From assembly GCA_024516155.1 (NCBI GenBank), contig JAJJXM010000043.1:496001-560000 (forward strand): a stretch of 64,000 bases of DNA, read 5' to 3'. Made by a program: the position numbers and the translations under genes. The notes below the pieces were generated by a model that saw only the letters and a list, made by a program, of their open reading frames with translations, did no database searches and was not told the DNA's origin. Of the stretch, positions 35,708 through 44,834 are shown one piece after another. Position 1 is the stretch's first letter, and each line of letters opens with the position of its first letter. The DNA comes from Pyronema omphalodes (taxonomy: Eukaryota > Ascomycota > Pezizomycetes > Pezizales > Pyronemataceae).

Positions 35708-38700
35708 CCTGCCAATCTCCGTGGCTGCTAAATACTCCAACAACACCTTCGTATAGCGATCGTCGCTAAACAGATCCACCGCTTTGAGCCTTGCTCGTGG
35801 TCTCCAGCTCCTGCCCTTAATGGCATCCACCTCTTTCTTTAGTACTGCGTACTCACGCCTCCAGCGGTGACACTCTCCGAACAGGTGTCCCCAGGTTTGT
35901 CGGACATTAGACGTGCACCACCAGCAGACGTCGGATTCTTTCTTTTTCACTCGAACGAGGTGGGTGCCGATAAGGGCATGTCCGGACGCAAGTTGGAGGA
36001 ATACTGCGGAGCGGCGCTTAGGGAGAGAGCGGAGGGAGTCGCACAAGCCCCATGTTTTGCGGGGACGGAAAGAACGGCTGTCTTTGGCTCGTTGTGATAT
36101 CCATCGCTTGGTAATGTCGCGGCGGGTTTCAGTGGCTATGCGGTTGATGTGGGCGAGTGATACCTCATGGGGGACCAAGCACTCGGGGGCGTCGCACCTC
36201 ATCAGGGGCAGGGCAGTACATCGGTGGCGGGTACCCAACTTGGCTGCGGCGTCAGCTGCTTCGTTTTCTGCGATCCCGCAGTGGCCTGGGACCCAGTGGA
36301 ATTCGACGGAGATGTCGCTGTTCCGGCGTAGCCAGCGGACCTCGTCGGCGATCAGCCGAGTGACGGATTGTCCTGGGCCTGGTTCGTCGGACTCCAGACG
36401 TCGGAGGGCTGTTTGGGCATCCGAAAAGATGGTGACGAGCGGGGGGGGTTTAAGGATGACCCTGTCGAGGAAGCGATTGTCCCAGAGCTCTTTGAGGGCA
36501 CGGTACATTGCGAACAGCTCGGCGTCGAACACCTCGGTGTGACGGCCTAGGTAGTGGTGAGAGCTTGTAAGCACACTGTCGACGTATCTCACGAGGCCCG
36601 ATCCGGTGTGGTCCTCCATGCGGGACCCATCTGTCCAAATGCATATGGAGTTGAGGGTCCTCCAGTTTTTGGCGTAGGCTTCCGCTTCCGCTCGGGGGGC
36701 GATGGTGACGTTGCACCACTGACGATGGGGGTCGACGTGGTGGACAGGCTCAGCGGACGCAAAACCAGAACGGGTCACTGCGCGCTGAGTGAGGTTGCGG
36801 ATGACCATGGCTGTCGGTGTGGGGCGATTGGGGTCGGTGCTAACCGGCGGGAGCGGCCGAGTGAGAAGCCGTGATCGGAATCGTGCTTCCCGACCTCGAA
36901 CAATGGCTTCTGCCGGGCGAGTGGCTCCTTCAGCGAGGAGGAAGGCCAAGGGAGTCGTGCGCAGGCACCCCGTAACGGCGCGGGCCTGTTTGTTGAGCAG
37001 GAGCTGGAGACGAGAGAACCTGCCGGCATCTTGGGTGGGAAGGCGACGGGCAGCGTGGATTTCCGCGCCATAAGTGGCCACGGATTGAACGACTGCTTGT
37101 TGGATGTTTGCAGTGCTGCCCGGGGGTAGACCCTGGGAGCGGCAGAGGCGAGCGAGGCGGGCGTGTTGCTGACGAGCCCGGGTGAGCCACTTCTGGTGGT
37201 GGTGGTTCAGGGTGAGCTTGGGATCCAGCCAGAACCCTAGCCAGCGGACGGCGGAGTCGTTGAACGGTACATTGTGGATGACGCCGTCGTAGTGGATATC
37301 AACGGTCAGCGAGTCGGGGTTTGGGTTACCGCGTCGACGGGAGAATAAGATGGCCTCTGTTTTGTCGGTCTCGAATCGAACGGCGTTGCGACGGGCCCAC
37401 AGCAGGCTTAGCTGGGCACACCGGGCGAGAGTGGAGGCGATTTCTGCTGCGTCGTTGCCCTCTGCAATCCATGTGACGTCGTCCAGGAAGGACAGTCCCA
37501 CCGTGCGTGGTAGCTCTGACTCGATCTTGTTAGCAAGATCGGCGATATATATCAGGAAAAGGACGGGGGAAACAGGGGAGCCTTGTGGAAGCCCCGTGTT
37601 TGTGTCCATTGCCGGTCCAGAGTCTCCTCCAATCGAGATTTCCACTTTGCGGTCCTCCAAGAAGCTCGCAACCCACCGGACGAGATCTCCGTCTATGTGA
37701 TATCGCCGCATCTTTTCAACCAAACAGTAAGGATTAACCGTCGGGAAGGCACCTTTGATGTCCATCATCAGGGCTCCTGCGATTTTTCTCCTTTCCCATG
37801 CTCCCTCCACCGCTTCTATCAGCACCGCTGCCGCGTCTACTGCCGACCTTCCTCTTCTGTCTCCAAATTGTCCTACATGAAAAGCCCCCTTTTTCTCCGC
37901 CTCCTCTGCGATCATCATCGCCGCTACCTTTTCAACCAATTTCCCCATGCAGCTCAAGAGGGAGATCACCCGGAAGCTTTTGGCTTTTGAGTAAGACGTC
38001 TTCCCAGGCTTGGGAATGCATACCCCTTTCGCTACCTTCCAGTCGTGAGGATGATAACCTAAACGAAGGCACTGGGTGACGACAGCGGTCACTCTATCAG
38101 GGTCCCACCGCATGAGAGCCTTTATGATTGGTACTCCCAGGCTATCACTTCCCGGGGCCTTCGAATTGCTCTGCTGGTTGATTGCAGCAGCGACAACTTC
38201 CTGCGTGACCCACGAGTGAGCTTCGCCAGCAGGGCCTCTCGAGTGCCAGCCTCCCTCATACTCGTTGGGCGGTGGGAATGAGACATCGGCAAGCATGCGT
38301 CTCTTGTCCTCCTCCGTTTCGGCACGATTTCCCCGTTCGTCCTCAATGGTCCCCACCATCACAGACGCCCGCGGTTGGGTCGTACGGAGCACCGTCCAGA
38401 CTGCATTTCCGTCCGCAGATTCGAGAAAAGAGCCCCAACAGCTTCTCTTTTCTTTCCTCTGGAGACTGAGGTATGCATTCCGGCGTTCCTTCTCTTCCTC
38501 CGGAGTTGCACGGCCTGCCTTCACTGCTCGTCGAGTGCGACCATATGATCGGCGCGCTGACTTGATTTCGGTGCCCCACCACCGTTTCGAGCGAGCAGTG
38601 ATGCGGATCTTGCGCGCATGTGCGTCCAAGAGTGCCGTCAAGGTCTCCCGTATCCAAACCACCTCTGTCTCTACCTCCTCCTCCGAGCAACGACTGGAGA

Positions 38701-39490
38701 GTAGCGGTCTGCGTTCGCTTTGATGGCGATAATCTAACGCCGCTTTCTTCGCTCTCTCCTCGTCCTCAAGCCATTCCTTCACCGCCCACCCTCTCGTGGG
38801 CGAGTCATAGTCTTCCGGCACTGTTACCGATGTAACTTCCCAAACTAGGGCTTCGTGGTCGGAAGTGGTTGTGTGTTCCGGGTCCAGGAGGGTGCGGGCA
38901 CTCACGTACGGAGAGAGTTCCATTGTGGCGAACACCAAGTCGATTACGCTGTGGCGTTGTTGTCCCGTTTGTGAGTGAGTTTCCTCTCCATCCCCGACGT
39001 AGCGGAGGTCATGCGCGTCCATCAAGTCTTCGAGGAAGAGGTGGTGGATGGGTTGTGTGCAGCGGGGGTTCCACCTCGCGCTGTGCGCATTAAAATCTCC
39101 GGCGATGACAGTGTCACGAGTGATTATTCGTGACCATGCTATGTTTCGGGCTGGTCTGACGCCGTCGGATGCTCTAGGAGCGTCGTAGACGTTGACCACC
39201 CTCAGTTTTCGAAGTCCCCGACAAAGAATGTCCAGGACTTGGACGTCTCCTTCCCCTTCCGCTGCTAGTTCCTCCCGGGGGCGGACGGTCCAGACAGAGT
39301 CCTTGCGAACCCCAACCAACACCCTCTTTCCCCAGACGAAGTCGAACGCTGGGTGACGCCACCCTTGGAAGATCGGGGGTTCCTGGATTAGGACCACGTC
39401 GCTTCCCAGCGTCACTCCGCTCTCCATTATTGCAGTTAGAGCCTCACCGCTCTTCCTGCAATTGTGCTGTAGAACCTGAATTGGTTTCAT
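35609..39490 (-). CDS. LINE ORF2: endonuclease, reverse transcriptase, RNase H; 3' end replaced by LTR
   Basis: Target-primed reverse transcription polyprotein. An APE-type endonuclease occupies residues 1-230 (QHNCRKSG, IQEPPIF, GDFNAHSARWN, SDHEALVWEV). RT spans about 470-740 with FRVISLLSCMGKLVEK, DIKGAFPTVN, GLPQGSPVSPVLF and the catalytic FLDDV at about 667. RNase H lies at about 945-1090 (IWTDGSRMED, FSDAQTALRRL, WVPGHCGIAENEAAD). A C-terminal CCHC-type motif begins CWWC, near 1190. The start overlaps the ORF1 stop as ATGA (39487-39490). The native protein would be 1264 residues ending EIGRHYE, with the stop at 26744-26746. The gypsy insertion (after 35708) replaces the last three residues with 32 LTR-encoded ones. 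Confidence 0.92.
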   Translation of the reverse strand: MKPIQVLQHNCRKSGEALTAIMESGVTLGSDVVLIQEPPIFQGWRHPAFDFVWGKRVLVGVRKDSVWTVRPREELAAEGEGDVQVLDILCRGLRKLRVVNVYDAPRASDGVRPARNIAWSRIITRDTVIAGDFNAHSARWNPRCTQPIHHLFLEDLMDAHDLRYVGDGEETHSQTGQQRHSVIDLVFATMELSPYVSARTLLDPEHTTTSDHEALVWEVTSVTVPEDYDSPTRGWAVKEWLEDEERAKKAALDYRHQSERRPLLSSRCSEEEVETEVVWIRETLTALLDAHARKIRITARSKRWWGTEIKSARRSYGRTRRAVKAGRATPEEEKERRNAYLSLQRKEKRSCWGSFLESADGNAVWTVLRTTQPRASVMVGTIEDERGNRAETEEDKRRMLADVSFPPPNEYEGGWHSRGPAGEAHSWVTQEVVAAAINQQSNSKAPGSDSLGVPIIKALMRWDPDRVTAVVTQCLRLGYHPHDWKVAKGVCIPKPGKTSYSKAKSFRVISLLSCMGKLVEKVAAMMIAEEAEKKGAFHVGQFGDRRGRSAVDAAAVLIEAVEGAWERRKIAGALMMDIKGAFPTVNPYCLVEKMRRYHIDGDLVRWVASFLEDRKVEISIGGDSGPAMDTNTGLPQGSPVSPVLFLIYIADLANKIESELPRTVGLSFLDDVTWIAEGNDAAEIASTLARCAQLSLLWARRNAVRFETDKTEAILFSRRRGNPNPDSLTVDIHYDGVIHNVPFNDSAVRWLGFWLDPKLTLNHHHQKWLTRARQQHARLARLCRSQGLPPGSTANIQQAVVQSVATYGAEIHAARRLPTQDAGRFSRLQLLLNKQARAVTGCLRTTPLAFLLAEGATRPAEAIVRGREARFRSRLLTRPLPPVSTDPNRPTPTAMVIRNLTQRAVTRSGFASAEPVHHVDPHRQWCNVTIAPRAEAEAYAKNWRTLNSICIWTDGSRMEDHTGSGLVRYVDSVLTSSHHYLGRHTEVFDAELFAMYRALKELWDNRFLDRVILKPPPLVTIFSDAQTALRRLESDEPGPGQSVTRLIADEVRWLRRNSDISVEFHWVPGHCGIAENEAADAAAKLGTRHRCTALPLMRCDAPECLVPHEVSLAHINRIATETRRDITKRWISQRAKDSRSFRPRKTWGLCDSLRSLPKRRSAVFLQLASGHALIGTHLVRVKKKESDVCWWCTSNVRQTWGHLFGECHRWRREYAVLKKEVDAIKGRSWRPRARLKAVDLFSDDRYTKVLLEYLAATEIGRCEPGHSPNYAEAFPVVSQVFCPGVDRHFVLKN

Positions 39491-41238
39491 AATTCAGGTT
39501 CTGGGGGCACAACGGCATCTGTCCCCGTCTCGGAAGAGGAGGGGAGAACGGTGTCTTGCGTTGGAGCAAGGATGGAGGAGGAGTCGGGGACCCCATCGGA
39601 CAGGTCCATGGCTGAGGCGTCGCCGGTATCGGGGGCTTGTTGTGAAGTAGCGGGAGCGTTGATGGAGGGGGCTGGCTCCTCGAGGGCTGGGCGGGTCACG
39701 ATTGCGGTGGTTGGAACCGTGCGCGGCATCCTGGCGAGGCGGGCAGCTGCCACCGCGGCCATACGGTCAGGGCACGAATGGTCGTTTGCGTAGTGGTTGC
39801 CACCGCAGTTGGCACATTTCGGGGTAGGCAGGGTGTGTTTACACGCTGTGCCTCGGGGTTTGGAGCAATCGGAGAGGTCGCATGCGGGGTGGTTAGAGGT
39901 GGCATGGTGTTCTGCGCAAAAGACGCATCGGAAAATTGTTGGCGTTGAGCAGCGTTCGCGGATGTGGCCCCATTTGAGGCATCCAGAACACTGGCTGTCG
40001 GGCCCTTCGAAGACGTACATCTCCGCGCGGTGACGTCTGCTGCCCAGCAATACTCCTTTCGAGATTAGCATTTTCGCGGCGGCGGAGCTGCGTACGAAAA
40101 AGACGGCGGAGGAGCTTTGGATTTCGCCATTGGCATAGCGGGCTCGGACTGTCTCCGTTTTGCCTAACCACCTGATGTTGGGCAGCACTTCCACACCAGC
40201 GTGGTTTGCTTGTACCTCGATTTGGAGGCGTTGGACGCCTTGAGAGCCCTCACCCATGAAGCGATCCAGCGGGACGCCGTGGACTTTTAGACAAACCCAG
40301 CGGTCGAGTTCCTCAACTCCCGTAACCTCACTATCAACCTCACGCACGGCGTTGAGGATGTCCTTGCGGTACAGTCCTAGGAGGGTTGCTGCATCCACAC
40401 CGGGGACTGTTGTGGCGGTGATGGTGCCTTTGGCATTGCGGGCGACTTTTAGGATGCGGTGGAATTGGGGAGCGTTCTTGAACCACAGGCAGTTGTTGAT
40501 GGCTGCGGTGAACGCTTCATCCACTTGTTTTGATGCTGGTGCGGCTTCACGACGGGTGAAAACAATGCGGCGTACCTCAGTTGGGAGATTCTGTGCGGGA
40601 GCGTATGGATTTGCGGCTTTCTGTTGGAGTTTTTTGGAGCGACGGGACTGGTGGGCGGTCCATTCCTGTGGGGGAGGCTGGGGCGGGAGGTGTACACTGG
40701 ATGCTGCTGCATATGTTTGCGCAGCAGTGGGTTGGACGGCCACTGGTGGGGGTTTGCGGGGGGCCGGGGCGGCGATGGGCGGCGCTCGGGGGACAGCGGG
40801 GGTCTTGAGGGCCCGCACCGCTTGGAGTTGGGCCTGGAGTTCACGGTTTACGCTGCGGAGGTGGCGCACCTCGGATTCCAGCGCGGGGATGCGATCTTCC
40901 AGCTCTTCGAGGCGTATTCCAAGGTTGCTTATGTAGTCAACATTTAGGATTGACGATATGCGGGCTACATCATCAGAACGGCGTTCGCGGTGAGCATGCG
41001 ACGCGGTGTCTTCCTGGGTTCCTCCAGCGTTTGGTCTCTTGCGTGCTCCTTCTTGGGGAGGGGCAATGATGCGCATGGGGGTTGGGGACTGCGGGGATTG
41101 CATCTCGTGGCTCGAGACGCGAAGGGGGGTTGCGAAGATTTCCTCGTCGGTTTGGCTGCGTACACCGAGGGGAGACTGCAGGCGGCCCCGGTAGGGTGCG
41201 ATCCTACGCGGGGAGGCGATATCCCCAAAGCGGGGCAT
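39487..41238 (-). CDS. LINE ORF1: nucleic-acid-binding Gag-like protein (583 aa)
   Basis: RNA-binding partner protein of the LINE. Residues 1-100 are basic and Pro/Ser-rich. A coiled-coil segment (LEELEDRIPALESEVRHL) lies near 110-130. An Ala/Pro-rich linker follows, then a diverged RNA-recognition-like region (LKVARNAKGTITATTVPG, about 265-285). Three Cys/His knuckles start at about 413: CSGCLKWGHIRERC, CVFCAEHHATSNHPAC and CANCGGNHYANDHSC. The C-terminus is Ser/Pro-rich. The stop overlaps the ORF2 start by one base in ATGA, so ORF2 is probably translated by termination-coupled reinitiation, as in related LINEs. Confidence 0.9.
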   Translation of the reverse strand: MPRFGDIASPRRIAPYRGRLQSPLGVRSQTDEEIFATPLRVSSHEMQSPQSPTPMRIIAPPQEGARKRPNAGGTQEDTASHAHRERRSDDVARISSILNVDYISNLGIRLEELEDRIPALESEVRHLRSVNRELQAQLQAVRALKTPAVPRAPPIAAPAPRKPPPVAVQPTAAQTYAAASSVHLPPQPPPQEWTAHQSRRSKKLQQKAANPYAPAQNLPTEVRRIVFTRREAAPASKQVDEAFTAAINNCLWFKNAPQFHRILKVARNAKGTITATTVPGVDAATLLGLYRKDILNAVREVDSEVTGVEELDRWVCLKVHGVPLDRFMGEGSQGVQRLQIEVQANHAGVEVLPNIRWLGKTETVRARYANGEIQSSSAVFFVRSSAAAKMLISKGVLLGSRRHRAEMYVFEGPDSQCSGCLKWGHIRERCSTPTIFRCVFCAEHHATSNHPACDLSDCSKPRGTACKHTLPTPKCANCGGNHYANDHSCPDRMAAVAAARLARMPRTVPTTAIVTRPALEEPAPSINAPATSQQAPDTGDASAMDLSDGVPDSSSILAPTQDTVLPSSSETGTDAVVPPEPEL

Positions 41239-41388
41239 GCCAGAGGGCCGTGGTGAGGCCAGGGCCGTGGGTGGGTGGGGCGGTGAGGCCGTGAGAATTC
41301 TGTGCGATTTCCTAATCAGGAAATTTAAGCGAGAAAGTTGGCGTTGATTTAGCGCCGAAGTGGTGTGTTCGAGTGCCTCTTGCCTTTT

Positions 41389-41423
41389 CGGCGTCCATGA
41401 AACCGGACCAAGGCTACGAGTGA
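41389..41423 (+). pseudogene. LINE ORF2 C-terminal relic, part 2 (end of frame)
   Basis: Continues the relic frame interrupted at 26375. Once the intact LINE and one duplication copy are removed, the frame reads from PPLAF into SASMKPDQGYE and stops at TGA 41421-41423. The intact LINE ends ...HYE-stop, so the relic reaches the family's true C-terminus. Confidence 0.65.
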
Positions 41424-41939
41424 GTGCTGATGATGCGGGGAGGAATGGGGGATTGAAGACACGGGTGTTTGGCGGGTTGGAAAATATTCGGGTTCCTTTT
41501 CTTGCTTGTCTTTCCTTCTTGTCGGCTCTGTAAGTAGATTCTTTAAATTTCCATGTATTTTGCCGATATGATGACCGAATGCGGAAACGTTAGTAAAGAG
41601 TCTCCCTAATCAGATTACAGCAGCACATCCTGATCCCCTTCCCATTACACCAAGGATTTCCTACATGACAGGCTTGAACCCTTGAGGTCGGTTGTCCAAT
41701 TTTGAATCTCAGTCGTACGAACAGTGTTGTAAAATTGTTATATCCGCTCGTATTATTTGCAGCTGAAGCTGACCAAAAGTTACAGTATTTCAAGCTTAAA
41801 CCAGCCCCCCATCAATACCGCTTCCCCTACAAAATCCTGATTAATATCTTAATCTCAGTGCATAGACGTTGGAGAGTTTAAGCACCAATAGTGATGAGTC
41901 GTCGCTCTAACCACTCCACTGTGGGGCGGTGTGCGAGAA
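41424..41939. other. Intergenic, possible 3' UTR of the LINE relic
   Basis: No gene supported. The first part may be the 3' UTR of the older LINE copy. A tRNA-like GTGGAGTGGTTAGAGC on the minus strand near 41910 was examined and not accepted as a tRNA. Confidence 0.4.
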
Positions 41940-42843
41940 GTTAACAAGGTGTTTCATTGATTCAAGCCATTAAAGGTTGTAGGACCAGGAAGTTGCACAT
42001 AGCAACTGACTAGGTCCAGAGGAAGCTTAAGTTGAGCCTTAGCACTGTATTGTTCTAGTAAAAAATGACTTGCTGGTGTACTGAACGGTTCATGAAGTAT
42101 TTCCCGCAACCAGACAGACCCTGAGTAATTCAACGTTGGTGATAATATATGACCGCTAGCGCCTTGAGCTGCTGCATGAATACATATCACGTGAGATACA
42201 CACTGCAGATGATTATATAGTTCTAAATCCAGTCTTGGTGGTCTAACAAACCCCAAGCATGTTTGATCTTGCCCAGGCTACTGGACAGATATATCTTTCG
42301 ACGGTAGGTGTCCATATAACCAATAGTCACCTACCTGTCCAGCTACATGAATGCAATGAATGAATATTAACCAACCTTTGGAAATACAACAGATGTACAC
42401 AAACCGTGACTGTGAATTTATTTCACGCGGTATAATGAGGTAAGAACAACCCCTCGAACAGTCAACAGTCCCTGCAGGATATTTCTGCCAGGCCGCTTCA
42501 TGGGGTCCAATCTTATATTCATATGGGGGCTATGTTTTCAACGCGACCACGCGCCTACCAGAGTCAATAAGACTTGAGTGGCTATTGAGCCTCGAATGGA
42601 CCCTCACTATTGTCATGAGCATCATGCTCCCACCTTTACCTCAATTCGTCTTCACCTTCTTACAAACGCGTTGCACCTCACTCTTACAACCGGATACATA
42701 ATTCGAATCAAACATCACAACACCACCAGCGACGCCCTTGCAAAATCTCCAGATCACGTATTGCCGTTGGATTACAAATTCTAACGTCCCACAAACCGAG
42801 AACACAGAACGCGGCTCATCACTCTTCCGGCAGTCTTTCAGAT
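41940..42843 (+). repeat. Array unit: upstream flank of family copy A
   Basis: About 0.9 kb sharing interrupted similarity with 53330-54223 and 61050-61884, the flanks of copies B and C. The clearest shared block is CCACGCGCCTA followed by AGTCAAT and a TTGAGCCT..AATGGACC segment about 230-300 bp before each ATG. Its conserved position makes it the likely promoter region. Confidence 0.65.
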
Positions 42844-43636
42844 ATGGACCAAGCAATCGGCAACGAAATGGTTCAACTTCTCTGCGCGCAGGTTCAGCTA
42901 TTGAACGCAGAAGTGGGTCGCCTCAACGCTCTACATACCGAACTAGCGGTTCAAGTCGGCGATATCAGGATAGACCAAGTAACAATCAGCAACCAAGCAA
43001 CCTTAGGATTGGACTGGCTGCAACGCGTATACCTCAAAATCGACGCACTACTGCCTTTCCGAGCTGAATTTCCAGGAGAAGCCAGACCAGGGTTGCATAA
43101 TAATTTTGCGCAGAATGATGTACTGTCAGAGCAAATTGCGCAACTGGGTAGACATCAGCGAATGTCCAGTATAGCGACAGCCGCAACACAGACACAGTTG
43201 CGGGCAATTAGCTCGCAGCTTCATGTAATACAGTCGCAGATGCAGCCGACTCACCAACAGAGGACCGAAGTCAGCCGACATTCACCAGATATCAGATCTT
43301 CCGCAGAACCTGATCTCCCGGAAGCACAAGCACCAGCAGACATTCAAGAACCCCTGGGAGACAACCCGGTTTCTGAAAGAAGCATAAAATCGGAAACAGA
43401 TCTCTCACGAGATCCATCACCTTTACCGGAATCATACCCCCACTCCAATCCCTCTCCTTCGCCAGATCCTGAATGGGATGCAGCCTCCATTCGACTACCT
43501 TCACTCGAGTCAGAATCCCCACACCAGCTTCCTGAAGGACCAGAGCAACCTTCAGAAACGGACTGGAGCGAATTACTACCAATAACCCCCGCTGCTTCGT
43601 CTTCTCCTCCGCCTTCTCCTCCGTCTTCACGCAAAC

Positions 43637-43641
43637 GAAAG
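43637..43641. repeat. Copia target site duplication GAAAG (left)
   Basis: GAAAG abuts the 5' LTR; the matching copy is at 49115-49119. Confidence 0.92.
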
Positions 43642-43815
43642 TGTTGAAGTGCGCCTAAGGCCCTAGTGCTTAGGTGGAGGTGGACCACTCTCTATGTATA
43701 GGCACTCGCTTGCCCGTCTATGTCTGACTCTTCACGCTCGTTAATACATCCGGTTCCCACCTCCACTTTTCTTCTTCTCGTGCCTGTGTGAGACCTTCGA
43801 CAGAGACCTTCGACA
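43642..43815 (+). repeat. Copia 5' LTR
   Basis: 174 bp with TG...CA ends, identical by eye to 48941-49114. It ends in a short direct repeat (GAGACCTTCGACA and AGACCTTCGACA). Confidence 0.95.
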
Positions 43816-43827
43816 GGTTATGAGCCC
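43816..43827 (+). other. Copia primer-binding site (initiator tRNA-Met anticodon arm)
   Basis: GGTTATGAGCCC directly follows the LTR. Its complement GGGCTCATAACC is the anticodon-stem/loop sequence of eukaryotic initiator tRNA-Met, the half-tRNA type of primer known for Drosophila copia. Confidence 0.7.
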
Positions 43828-43919
43828 TTGCGAATCCGCTACTCTTACCGTTATTCCTTATTAGTTATAACTCATATTATTTCTTCACTTTCCCACTAAT
43901 TTTAATTACTCTATCCGAC

Positions 43920-44834
43920 ATGTCCGACGAGGTCCAAGAACCCACTGCTTTGAAGTGCCCAATCCTTACGGTCGCCAATTATGCGCAGTGGAAAGACCCA
44001 ATCCATTTTATCCTGGCCGGAAAGAGCGCCTGGAATATTGTGAACGGAAAGGAGACGCGCCCTGCTGGCGGCACCAGCCAACAAGCACAGAGGGATCTCC
44101 AATACTTCGATGAGAGGGCAGCCAGAGCTACCCAGATCATCTTTGACCACTGCGACATTACCTGCCGCAGAGTCATCACCGGACTCGATAATCCACGGGA
44201 GATGTGGCTAAAACTTGAAGCCAGGTTTGATAACTCGAAAACTAATTCTGGACGAAGGAACCTCTGGATCAAGTTCTGGAGATCCAAGCCTAACCCCGGC
44301 CAGTCCATGTCAAAATGGATAACCGACCTCCTCAATATTCAGGCTCCCCTCACCGGTACAGTGTTAGATATCAGCGACACTGCGCTGGTCAACTATGTTA
44401 TTGCGAATCTCCCCGACTCCTACGGAGTCACGAAGCACGAGCTCGCCAAACTTGACAATATTGCAGTTGACGAACTTCAGAAAATCCTGCATGACCACGA
44501 GCATATGTGGGAAGCAACTCTAGGATCCCCGAAAGGCGAAGCGCATGCTACGACGACTAAGTGGTGCGACCACTGTAAACGATCTAGCCATAACACCAAG
44601 GAATGTTACGCAACTCGCAACAACAACAAGCGCGCAGCGTCCTCGAGCGCCGGACCGTCCAGGCCTACTAAAACTTCGAAAAAGGAGGATGTTCAGTGCC
44701 ACTACTGTACGAGGAAAGGGCACCTTGCGACAGAGTGCAAGCTCCGGTCTTCAGCCACAGCTATACGCGAGCGCTACAAGCTTCGCTCCAGCGCGAAAAT
44801 TGCCGAGTTAGACAACACAGATCTCGGTATTTGA
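43920..44834 (+). CDS. gag: Copia Gag (304 aa)
   Basis: Capsid/nucleocapsid protein. The N-terminal two thirds have the copia gag (UBN2-like) pattern: NYAQWKDPIHFIL, MWLKLEARFDN, and LVNYVIANLPDSY followed by LAKLDN. Two CCHC knuckles follow: CDHCKRSSHNTKEC (about 218) and CHYCTRKGHLATEC (about 260). It ends at UGA 44832-44834, and the same frame remains open into the protease, so Gag-Pol could arise by readthrough. It starts 92 bp after the primer site. Confidence 0.92.
   Translation: MSDEVQEPTALKCPILTVANYAQWKDPIHFILAGKSAWNIVNGKETRPAGGTSQQAQRDLQYFDERAARATQIIFDHCDITCRRVITGLDNPREMWLKLEARFDNSKTNSGRRNLWIKFWRSKPNPGQSMSKWITDLLNIQAPLTGTVLDISDTALVNYVIANLPDSYGVTKHELAKLDNIAVDELQKILHDHEHMWEATLGSPKGEAHATTTKWCDHCKRSSHNTKECYATRNNNKRAASSSAGPSRPTKTSKKEDVQCHYCTRKGHLATECKLRSSATAIRERYKLRSSAKIAELDNTDLGI

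Larger units (their letters stand above)
26376..41374 (-). mobile_element. Tad1-like non-LTR retrotransposon (LINE), split by a gypsy element
   Basis: About 6.05 kb of LINE on the minus strand once the gypsy insertion is set aside (26376-26755 plus 35708-41374). The 5' UTR is about 41239-41374, ORF1 39487-41238, ORF2 from 39490. The 3' UTR runs leftward from the native stop (26744-26746) to a CAAAT/A-rich tail at 26376-26400. GCCTCTTGCCTTTT flanks both ends (26362-26375 and 41375-41388), a 14-bp target duplication. Both frames are open up to the gypsy site, so the copy was probably competent before being interrupted. The APE endonuclease, RT and RNase H order fits the Tad/I group. Confidence 0.92.

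Noticed and set aside
41640..41700. GGTTCAAGCC (box B-like) on the minus strand
   Set aside because: No box A or cloverleaf pairing around it.
41866..41945. tRNA-like GTGGAGTGGTTAGAGC on the minus strand
   Set aside because: It resembles a D-arm/box A, but no matching T-loop (GGTTCRANNCC) or pairing acceptor stem follows at the right distance. At best a tRNA-derived relic.
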